From assembly GCA_030691225.1 (NCBI GenBank), contig JAUYES010000508.1, positions 1 to 5,177 of the forward strand: DNA of 5,177 bases, read 5' to 3'. The stretch comes from Holophaga sp. (lineage in GTDB: Bacteria > Acidobacteriota > Holophagae > Holophagales > Holophagaceae). A program made the position numbers and the translations under genes. Shown here in pieces: positions 1 to 5,177 of this stretch. Below the pieces are notes generated by a model, which was given only the letters and a program-made list of their open reading frames with translations, did not search any database and had not been told where the DNA came from. How positions within the stretch are numbered: the stretch's first letter is position 1; each line of letters opens with the position of its first letter.

Positions 1-325
1 CCCGTTTATTGGCAAGGATCAGGGCTTGGGTATAACACGAGGCCAAGGTTTCCAATTCGCCGCGATTCCCGCCCATCCAGGTGGGGGGCACCGTATGGAT
101 CACGGACTGGGCTTGTAATTGATAGCCAGGAGTGAGGCGAACTTCACCCGGCTCGCAGCCGCCGATTTTTTCGCAAGCTCTGGCCAGGGATTCGCCCGCA
201 GCGTCATGGACAGCCTTGTGAACAGGACCTCCGTCGAGAAGGGTTTGATCCGTAGAATTCACAAGCGCGTCGACCGCCATCGCCGTGATATCACCGAGTT
301 GAAGTTGAATGCGGGAGTGCATCAT
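1..325 (-). CDS. Macro-domain (ADP-ribose-binding) protein, 3' end cut off by window edge
   Basis: My translation from the ATG at 325 gives 108 codons that stay open to the left edge, so the C-terminus is missing. The macro-domain (Appr-1''-p processing) pattern is clear: GDIT at residues 11-14, VDALVN at 18-23, LLDGGPVHKAVHDAAG at 29-44, a C-x2-GE segment at 57-61, TPGY at 65-68, VIHTV at 75-79 and a CY-x4-L helix at 97-102. Family members bind ADP-ribose, and many hydrolyse ADP-ribosyl-protein bonds or O-acetyl-ADP-ribose in the cytoplasm. Residues common in MacroD-type enzymes differ here: the NAAN motif reads NSTD (23-26) and the GVDG aspartate aligns with His36, while His40 is kept, so activity is uncertain. 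The start is supported by AGGA six bases upstream; a second ATG follows directly, so the start could be one codon later. It begins 13 bases after the tldD stop, implying co-transcription. The family is clear but the substrate is unknown. Confidence 0.85.
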   Translation of the reverse strand, partial: MMHSRIQLQLGDITAMAVDALVNSTDQTLLDGGPVHKAVHDAAGESLARACEKIGGCEPGEVRLTPGYQLQAQSVIHTVPPTWMGGNRGELETLASCYTQALILANKR

Positions 326-338
326 GGTGTGTCCTTTT

Positions 339-1787
339 TTAGAGCACGGAAGGAAGGGCTTCGGCAGTTCCACCTACCACGAGGGCAGGGCAGAGAATCG
401 TGGGCAAGGCGTCAGAAACGGGCACGCCCTGGCCGTCTTTACCACATGTACCGATGTCAAAGTGGTGCAGATCCGAGCCGATGCGCGTGAGTTGTTTCAG
501 GACTTCTGGACCACAGCCACTAAGCGTGGCGTTCTTTACCGGGTAGCGAATTTCGCCTTGCTCGACCCAATAGCCTTCGGTTACCTGAAAGACAAAGTTT
601 CCCGTCACGGTATCCACCTGGCCGCCGCCCATATGCTTGACCAGGAGCCCACGATCGAGATCCTTCACAATGGCCTCAGGGCTCTCATCCCCGGCGGCTA
701 AGAAGGTGTTGCGCATGCGGGGGATCGGAATGTTGCGATAACTTTCTCGGCGGCCGTTGCCCGTAGCCTGCACACCCATGCGCCGGGCGGTTTTGCGGGA
801 TTGGAGATACTGCTTCAGCACGCCGTTTTCAATGAGCACCACGCGCTGCGTCGCGTTGCCTTCGTCATCAACCGAGGCACTGCCGCGCTTGTGGGGCAAG
901 GTTCCGTCGTCGATGATTGTCACGCCCTCGGCAGCGACTATCTGTCCGAGCTTGCCGGAAAAGGCGCTCATTCCTGCAAGGGCCAAATCGGCCTCCAGGC
1001 CGTGGCCGCAGGCCTCGTGGATCATGGTGCCACCGGCGCTGCTGGATAGAATCACCGGGAAGGTCCCCGCCGGAGCGGGCTGAGCGGAAAGTGCTTGAAT
1101 GGCTAGGCGCACCGCTTCCTTCACGGTGCGGGTCACGGCTTCGCCTTCGAACAGTTCAAACCCCTTGGATTCTCCCAAGACTTGGTAACCGGTTTGGAGA
1201 TTCTGCCCCTCGCCGGCAGTCACACTAAGGCGCAACACGCCTTGGGTGCGGCAATCCTCAGTCAGGCTCGTTTTCCAGCCATCTGGCGTCAATTCGGAAG
1301 AAGCAATCCAGACCCGCTGAGTGCTATCACCATAGCCCACGGCGACCTGGCGTAACGCACCTGGCAAGATGGTCTCAGCGTGATCGCGAGCCAGTCCCTC
1401 GGCTTGTTTAACAAGGTCGACCTTTTCGGCCAGCGGAACCCCGGCGGGATCTTGGACCACAGGGCTGGGCGTTGGGTAGCAGAGGTTTTCGATGGCTGGC
1501 AGGGAGGCAGCATTGCCCAAGCCCGGCGCCGCCAAAAGTAGCGCGGCTTCGAGCAATTCCTCTAGAGAGGGCGCGATGAGATCGGCAAAGCGTGTGCTTT
1601 CGCCCTCCATCAACCGCAAACTCACGCCAAAGGTCTCGCTGGCTAGAACATCCTCCATGCGCCCATCGTCCATGCCGAGACCACAGGCCCGACGCTGCTC
1701 CACGAACACTTCGCCGTAGTGCCCCCCCTTTGAAAGCAGGGATTCGAGGACCTCGCGGAGTTCGAGAGGCTGGAAGGGAGCGGGCAT
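339..1787 (-). CDS. tldD: TldD metalloprotease module, possible independent internal start (482 aa)
   Basis: This is an alternative, shorter product of the fused frame. From the ATG at 1787 it gives 482 residues, close to the length of E. coli TldD (about 481). Counted from this start, the HExxxH zinc motif HEACGH lies at 257-262 and the probable third zinc ligand, Cys448, in a GTCGK context. The conserved glycine-rich segment GNGRRE is at 343-348. In E. coli, TldD is the catalytic half of a TldD-TldE heterodimer that degrades unfolded peptides and takes part in microcin B17 maturation and CcdA turnover. No tldE/pmbA partner is visible here. An upstream GGAG seven bases from the ATG is a good ribosome binding site, better than anything before the CoaE start, so separate translation is plausible. 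The stop TAA is at 339-341. The family assignment is firm; whether TldD is ever made free of CoaE is inferred. Confidence 0.6.
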   Translation of the reverse strand: MPAPFQPLELREVLESLLSKGGHYGEVFVEQRRACGLGMDDGRMEDVLASETFGVSLRLMEGESTRFADLIAPSLEELLEAALLLAAPGLGNAASLPAIENLCYPTPSPVVQDPAGVPLAEKVDLVKQAEGLARDHAETILPGALRQVAVGYGDSTQRVWIASSELTPDGWKTSLTEDCRTQGVLRLSVTAGEGQNLQTGYQVLGESKGFELFEGEAVTRTVKEAVRLAIQALSAQPAPAGTFPVILSSSAGGTMIHEACGHGLEADLALAGMSAFSGKLGQIVAAEGVTIIDDGTLPHKRGSASVDDEGNATQRVVLIENGVLKQYLQSRKTARRMGVQATGNGRRESYRNIPIPRMRNTFLAAGDESPEAIVKDLDRGLLVKHMGGGQVDTVTGNFVFQVTEGYWVEQGEIRYPVKNATLSGCGPEVLKQLTRIGSDLHHFDIGTCGKDGQGVPVSDALPTILCPALVVGGTAEALPSVL

Positions 1788-2420
1788 GGGCGTTCTCCAG
1801 GTGCGGGATCGGCGGACCTTCCAGTTTGCCAGAAGGGCGGCTTCGGCCTGATTCAAGATTTCGGAAAGATCGGTCCCATCGTTGGTGATGATCAGATCGG
1901 CGTGGAGCGCCTTCTCTGCCGGTTTGGATTGAGCTTTCAAGCGTGCTTGGGCCTGCTCCAGCGAAAGCCCGTCCCGTGCCATGATCCGTTGAACACGAAG
2001 TGCTTCTGGGGCATCAACTACCCAGAAGGCATCGAAGCTATGGCATTTGCTGCGTTCCACCCAGAGCGCTGCATCGAGAACGGCGCCCCGGGAGATTGGT
2101 GATAAGGCCCTCAATTGGTGATCGAGATCAGCTTCGATCCTGGGGTGGAGAACGCCCTCGAGCTGTTTGAGATCCTTTGGGTTGCCGAAAACCCGTGCGC
2201 CGAGACTCGCTCGATTTAGCGTGCCATCGGGGTTAAGGATCCCCGCCCCGAAGGCCTCCACCAGCCGAAGGAGCCCTTCTGTATGGGGCGCGACGATTGT
2301 TCTGGCCGTGTGGTCCGCATCGAGAACAGCCCAACCCCTGGCAGCCAGCAAACTGGCGACGAACGTCTTGCCAGCGCCAATGCCGCCGCTGAGACCGATG
2401 ACTGGGAAGGGAAAATCCAT
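339..2420 (-). CDS. coaE-tldD: Dephospho-CoA kinase fused in frame to TldD-type zinc metalloprotease (693 aa)
   Basis: One uninterrupted frame carries two complete proteins. Residues 1 to about 203 are CoaE, which phosphorylates the ribose 3'-hydroxyl of dephospho-CoA with ATP to complete coenzyme A. The P-loop is GGIGAGKT at 12-19, followed by the LDADHTAR segment at 33-40, the GVLHPRI segment at 89-95, and the usual late ADLIITNDG strand at 174-182. CoaE enzymes are normally about 200 residues, so this domain is full length. Residues 212-693 are a full-length TldD, with the HExxxH motif HEACGH at 468-473 and the late Cys659 in GTCGK. The linker is only about ten residues and is basic. No stop codon occurs in any minus-strand frame around the junction, so one base insertion or deletion would not restore two normal genes. 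The ATG at 2420 places the P-loop correctly but has no clear ribosome binding site. A real fusion, two overlapping products, or a substituted stop codon are all possible. Confidence 0.85.
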   Translation of the reverse strand: MDFPFPVIGLSGGIGAGKTFVASLLAARGWAVLDADHTARTIVAPHTEGLLRLVEAFGAGILNPDGTLNRASLGARVFGNPKDLKQLEGVLHPRIEADLDHQLRALSPISRGAVLDAALWVERSKCHSFDAFWVVDAPEALRVQRIMARDGLSLEQAQARLKAQSKPAEKALHADLIITNDGTDLSEILNQAEAALLANWKVRRSRTWRTPMPAPFQPLELREVLESLLSKGGHYGEVFVEQRRACGLGMDDGRMEDVLASETFGVSLRLMEGESTRFADLIAPSLEELLEAALLLAAPGLGNAASLPAIENLCYPTPSPVVQDPAGVPLAEKVDLVKQAEGLARDHAETILPGALRQVAVGYGDSTQRVWIASSELTPDGWKTSLTEDCRTQGVLRLSVTAGEGQNLQTGYQVLGESKGFELFEGEAVTRTVKEAVRLAIQALSAQPAPAGTFPVILSSSAGGTMIHEACGHGLEADLALAGMSAFSGKLGQIVAAEGVTIIDDGTLPHKRGSASVDDEGNATQRVVLIENGVLKQYLQSRKTARRMGVQATGNGRRESYRNIPIPRMRNTFLAAGDESPEAIVKDLDRGLLVKHMGGGQVDTVTGNFVFQVTEGYWVEQGEIRYPVKNATLSGCGPEVLKQLTRIGSDLHHFDIGTCGKDGQGVPVSDALPTILCPALVVGGTAEALPSVL
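1795..1798 (-). promoter_or_regulatory. Shine-Dalgarno site before internal TldD start
   Basis: Read on the minus strand the sequence is CTGGAG, seven bases, then ATG (1787-1785). The GGAG core and its spacing are typical of a working bacterial ribosome binding site. It lies inside the linker of the CoaE-TldD frame, exactly where an independent TldD would be expected to begin. It decides whether the locus is read as one fusion or two products. Chance occurrence of GGAG in GC-rich coding DNA cannot be excluded. Confidence 0.5.
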
Positions 2421-2663
2421 GGTTTCAGGATAGGCCCAGGGTCGAAAGGCGAACCTCTCCGTGTCATGCCGTGAAATTCCCTCGAGGCAACCGAAAACAC
2501 TTGGAATAACCGAGAACGCTCAACTGCCGAATCAAACCCTGTCCGTTTACCTTAAAAGGACTGTGTAATCTTTAGGCAGGGCCCATCGAAGATCTACGGG
2601 CAAATCCAACCTAAACAAACGGCCATTTCGGGCCATTTGTTTATACACGACCAACTTTAAAAA
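2421..2663. other. Intergenic region between sdhB and coaE-tldD
   Basis: This is the only sizeable non-coding stretch (243 bases), and it is visibly richer in A and T than the flanking genes. The part next to sdhB holds the hairpin annotated separately. The rest should carry the promoter of the coaE-tldD-macro group if that group is transcribed apart from sdh. I looked for minus-strand -35/-10 pairs and found only weak matches, such as TTGATT followed 18 bases later by GGTTAT, which I do not call. Short ATG-initiated frames here overlap coaE out of frame and resemble nothing I recognise. I see no tRNA, riboswitch or repeat array. Confidence 0.6.
2612..2643 (-). terminator. Hairpin, probable terminator of the sdh operon
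   Basis: On the minus strand, an A-rich arm plus TGGCC (2643-2631) pairs with GGCCG plus a T-rich arm (2624-2612) around the six-base loop CGAAAT. The stem is 13 base pairs with a single U-G wobble. It begins 20 bases beyond the sdhB stop, the expected place for a terminator. The run of T lies mostly within the 3' arm (GTTTGTTTA) rather than after it, so it is not a textbook intrinsic terminator. The symmetry means it would fold on either strand. It could also act as an mRNA 3'-end stabiliser or allow partial read-through into coaE-tldD. Confidence 0.65.
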
Positions 2664-3446
2664 TCAGACGCCGCCCCCGCCGGATTCCGGACGGTAGGTC
2701 AAGCTGGACCAGATGAAATCGCGGTTCATAAGGGCGATGTTTTCGAGGCGCACGGCCTTGGGGCAGGCGGCTTCGCATTCGCCGTGGTTGGTGCAGGTGC
2801 CGAACTCTTCGTTATCCATCTGGGCAACCATATCCCGCACGCGGGTGTAGCGCTCGGGTTGGCCTTGAGGTAGCAGGGCGAGCTGGCTGATCTTGGCCGA
2901 AACGAAGAGCATGGCGCTGGCGTTGGGGCAGGCGGCCACGCACGCTCCGCAGCCGATGCAGGCAGCGGCATCCATGGCCAGTTCCGCACAGGTTCTTTTC
3001 ACGGGAGCCGCATTCCCATCGGGAGCCGAACCCGTGGGAACGCTAATGAAACCACCGGCCGCGATGATGCGGTCGAAGGCACCGCGATCTACGATGAGAT
3101 CCTTAATTACAGGGAAGGCGTGAGCGCGGAAGGGCTCGATGGTAATGGTGGCGCCATCCTCGAAGCTGCGCATGTGTAGCTGGCAGGTGGTGGTGCGTTC
3201 CCGGGGGCCGTGGGGTCGACCGTTGATGACCACGCCGCACTGCCCGCAAATACCTTCGCGGCAATCGTGATCCATGGCGATAGGTTCGTCCCCTTTGCGA
3301 ATGAGGCCTTCGTTCACCACGTCGAGCATTTCGAGAAAGGACATTTCGGTACTGACGTTTTTGGCCTCGTAGATGACGAAGCCACCTTCATCCTGGGCAT
3401 TTTTCTGGCGCCAAACATTGAGCGTGATGTTGATGTGCTTTTCCAT
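2664..3446 (-). CDS. sdhB: Succinate dehydrogenase / fumarate reductase iron-sulfur subunit, type B (260 aa)
   Basis: SdhB carries electrons from the flavoprotein's FAD to the membrane quinone site through three iron-sulfur clusters, working at the cytoplasmic membrane in the TCA cycle or, in reverse, in fumarate respiration. All ligands are visible. The N-terminal [2Fe-2S] ferredoxin domain has Cys62, Cys67, Cys70 and Cys88. The C-terminal domain has [12 protein letters not shown] with Cys163, Cys166, Cys169 and Cys173, then Cys218, Cys224 and Cys228. By family precedent, 163, 166, 169 and 228 hold [4Fe-4S], while 173, 218 and 224 hold [3Fe-4S]. The wording of the sequence resembles non-classical Bacteroidota and Geobacter-type subunits. 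The length is normal, ending in a glycine-rich tail. The start follows the sdhA stop by 9 bases, with AAGG overlapping that stop as ribosome binding site, so translation is probably coupled. Sequence alone cannot tell sdhB from frdB. Confidence 0.95.
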   Translation of the reverse strand: MEKHINITLNVWRQKNAQDEGGFVIYEAKNVSTEMSFLEMLDVVNEGLIRKGDEPIAMDHDCREGICGQCGVVINGRPHGPRERTTTCQLHMRSFEDGATITIEPFRAHAFPVIKDLIVDRGAFDRIIAAGGFISVPTGSAPDGNAAPVKRTCAELAMDAAACIGCGACVAACPNASAMLFVSAKISQLALLPQGQPERYTRVRDMVAQMDNEEFGTCTNHGECEAACPKAVRLENIALMNRDFIWSSLTYRPESGGGGV

Positions 3447-3455
3447 GGTTCCGCC

Positions 3456-5177
3456 TTACTTGTAGCTGCGAGTCGCGAGGTGGACAGATTCGAATTTCAG
3501 CTCTTCGACGTGACGCTTGGGAACGTTGCCATCGCCGGTGTGTTCCCAGGCTGCGACGTGGCAGAAATTCTCATCGTCGCGAAGGGCTTCGCCTTCGGCT
3601 GTCTGCCATTCTTCGCGGAAATGTCCGCCACAGCTTTCGCGACGATCCAGGGCATCTCGGCACATGAGTTCGCCCAGTTCCATGAAGTCCGCCACGCGAC
3701 CCGCCAGTTCCAGGCTCTGGTTGAGATCCGCGGCGCTGCCAGGCACTTTGACATCCTCCCAGAAGCGCTGGCGCAGTTCGGGAATGAGCTGAATGGCTTT
3801 CTTTAAGCCAGCATCAGTGCGGGCCATGCCGCAGTATTCCCAAAGGATCTTGCCCAATTCGCGATGGAAGTAGGTGGGAGTTTCCTTGCCATGAATACCC
3901 AGCAGTCGGCCAACCCGGCCCGTTACTTCAGCCTCCGCGGCTTTGGCTTCGGGGTGATCGGCCGAGGGGCAGGAGCCGGGCTTCAGGCCCGCCAAGTAGT
4001 TACCCACGGTATAAGGAGCCACGAAATAGCCATCGGCGAGGCCCTGCATGAGGGCAGAAGCGCCCAAACGGTTGGCGCCGTGATCGCTGAAGTTGGCTTC
4101 GCCCAGCACGAACAGGCCTGGAACGTTGCTCATCAAGTTGTAGTCCACCCAGAGTCCGCCCATGGTGTAGTGGGTCGCAGGATAGATACGCATGGGCACT
4201 TTGTAAGGATCCTCACCGGTGATGCGGTCATACATCTCGAAGAGGTTGCCGTATTTTTCTTCGATCTTATGGGCGCCGAGGCGCTTGGTGGCAGCTTCGA
4301 AATCCAGATAAACACCCAGGCCCGTTTCACCCACGCCACGGCCTTCATCGCAGACCTGCTTGGCGGCGCGGCTGGAAACATCCCGGGGCGCGAGGTTGCC
4401 GTAGGTCGGATATTTGCGCTCCAAGTAGTAATCGCGGTCCTCTTCGGGGATCTGCTCAACGGGTTTCTTGCAATCCTCTTTTTTCTTGGGCACCCAAATG
4501 CGGCCGTCATTGCGCAGGGATTCCGACATCAGCGTAAGTTTGGATTGATGATCGCCGGTCACAGGAATGCAGGTGGGATGGATCTGCGTGTAGCAAGGGT
4601 TGGCAAAGGCTGCGCCCTTCTTGTGGGCTCGCCAAATAGCGGAAGTGTTACAGCCCTTGGCGTAGGTGGCTAAATACATCACGTTGCCGTAGCCGCCCGT
4701 GGCCAGCACAACGGCATCGCCCATGTGGCTCTCGACCTTACCGGTAACCATGTCGCGGATCACGATGCCCTTAGCGACACCCTCGATGATGATGATTTCC
4801 AGCATTTCGCTGCGGGTGTACATCTTGACGGTGCCAAGCCCAATCTGGCGTTCAAGAGCCTGGTAGGCGCCCAGCAGTAACTGCTGTCCCGTTTGCCCAC
4901 GGGCGTAGAAGGTGCGGCTGACGAGGGAACCACCGAAGGAGCGGTTGTCCAGAAGACCGCCGTATTCGCGGGCAAAGGGTACGCCTTGCGCCACGCACTG
5001 ATCGATGATGTTGTTGCTGACCTCGGCCAAGCGATAGACGTTGGCTTCCCGGGCGCGGTAATCGCCACCCTTGATGGTGTCGTAGAAAAGGCGTTGAATG
5101 CTGTCGCCGTCATTGTGGTAGTTCTTGGCGCCATTGATACCGCCCTGGGCGGCGATGGAATGGGCACGGCGGGGGCT
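3456..5177 (-). CDS. sdhA: Succinate dehydrogenase / fumarate reductase flavoprotein subunit, type B, N-terminus cut off
   Basis: The frame is open through the right edge: 49 further codons lie upstream of the TTG at 5030, so that TTG is internal and not the start. The visible 573 residues lack roughly the first 40-70, including the GxGxxG FAD-binding loop. SdhA oxidises succinate to fumarate on covalently bound FAD. Visible marks, numbered from the edge, are [10 protein letters not shown] beginning at His6 (the flavin-linked histidine by homology, codon 5160-5162), IHPT with His200, APRD with Arg265 (the family's catalytic arginine), HYTMGG with His336, and [10 protein letters not shown] with Arg370 (substrate and FAD contacts). 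The segment [20 protein letters not shown] at 211-230 is typical of the Bacteroidota-like type B branch. It precedes sdhB in an operon; the membrane cytochrome subunit is probably further right. A fumarate-reducing role (FrdA) is equally possible from sequence. Confidence 0.95.
   Translation of the reverse strand, partial: SPRRAHSIAAQGGINGAKNYHNDGDSIQRLFYDTIKGGDYRAREANVYRLAEVSNNIIDQCVAQGVPFAREYGGLLDNRSFGGSLVSRTFYARGQTGQQLLLGAYQALERQIGLGTVKMYTRSEMLEIIIIEGVAKGIVIRDMVTGKVESHMGDAVVLATGGYGNVMYLATYAKGCNTSAIWRAHKKGAAFANPCYTQIHPTCIPVTGDHQSKLTLMSESLRNDGRIWVPKKKEDCKKPVEQIPEEDRDYYLERKYPTYGNLAPRDVSSRAAKQVCDEGRGVGETGLGVYLDFEAATKRLGAHKIEEKYGNLFEMYDRITGEDPYKVPMRIYPATHYTMGGLWVDYNLMSNVPGLFVLGEANFSDHGANRLGASALMQGLADGYFVAPYTVGNYLAGLKPGSCPSADHPEAKAAEAEVTGRVGRLLGIHGKETPTYFHRELGKILWEYCGMARTDAGLKKAIQLIPELRQRFWEDVKVPGSAADLNQSLELAGRVADFMELGELMCRDALDRRESCGGHFREEWQTAEGEALRDDENFCHVAAWEHTGDGNVPKRHVEELKFESVHLATRSYK

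Noticed and set aside
119..701. Plus-strand frames opposite the macro-domain gene and the tldD end
   Set aside because: The minus strand here encodes recognisable macro-domain and TldD sequence; the plus-strand translations have no family resemblance.
1722..1728. Seven-base C run (G on the coding strand) as a possible frameshift site near the CoaE-TldD junction
   Set aside because: TldD-like sequence continues in the same frame on both sides, so the run is read correctly and does not cause the fusion.
2216..2500. A 94-codon minus-strand frame overlapping the coaE start
   Set aside because: It overlaps the P-loop-encoding part of coaE out of frame, and its product looks like a low-information shifted reading of the same DNA.
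3210..3806. A 198-codon plus-strand frame spanning the sdhA-sdhB junction
   Set aside because: Both opposite-strand genes are unambiguous by their cofactor motifs, and this translation shows no recognisable domain.
3864..4673. A 269-codon open frame on the plus strand opposite sdhA
   Set aside because: It is antisense to the strongly conserved SdhA catalytic region and resembles no known family. GC-rich codon bias on the coding strand commonly creates such long shadow frames.
5028..5030. TTG at 5030 as the start of sdhA
   Set aside because: Conserved SdhA sequence, including the flavin-linked histidine context, continues in frame upstream to the window edge, so this codon is an internal leucine.

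Overview
This window reads as ordinary chromosomal DNA from a moderately GC-rich bacterium. All genes lie on the minus strand, so transcription runs from right to left. The right half holds the end of a respiratory complex II operon: a 5'-truncated sdhA (flavoprotein), then complete sdhB (iron-sulfur protein) 9 bases later. Both look like the non-classical 'type B' succinate:quinone or quinol:fumarate oxidoreductases of Bacteroidota, Geobacter-like and Acidobacteriota-like bacteria. The cytochrome b subunit expected in such operons (sdhC/frdC) is not visible and, by the usual C-A-B order, should lie beyond the right edge. Taxonomy cannot be fixed from this sequence. The base composition and type B complex II would fit Acidobacteriota such as Holophagaceae, but that is only a guess.

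A 243-base intergenic region follows sdhB. It contains a nearly symmetric 13-bp hairpin about 20 bases past the sdhB stop, probably the transcription terminator of the sdh operon. I found no convincing promoter in the remainder.

The left half is a second gene group. Its first reading frame is unusual: one uninterrupted 693-codon frame encodes a complete dephospho-CoA kinase (CoaE, last step of coenzyme A synthesis) followed, with only a short linker, by a complete TldD-type zinc metalloprotease. A good ribosome binding site and an ATG lie exactly at the expected start of the TldD part, so the locus may produce a fusion, a separate TldD, or both. Thirteen bases after its stop begins a macro-domain (ADP-ribose-binding) protein that runs off the left edge. 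It keeps the macro-domain scaffold but has replacements at positions that are conserved in MacroD-type ADP-ribosyl hydrolases.

I see no mobile element, CRISPR array, tRNA, rRNA or phage gene. The points most worth checking are the coaE-tldD fusion with its internal start and the variant macro domain. I see no evidence for a wholly new system.
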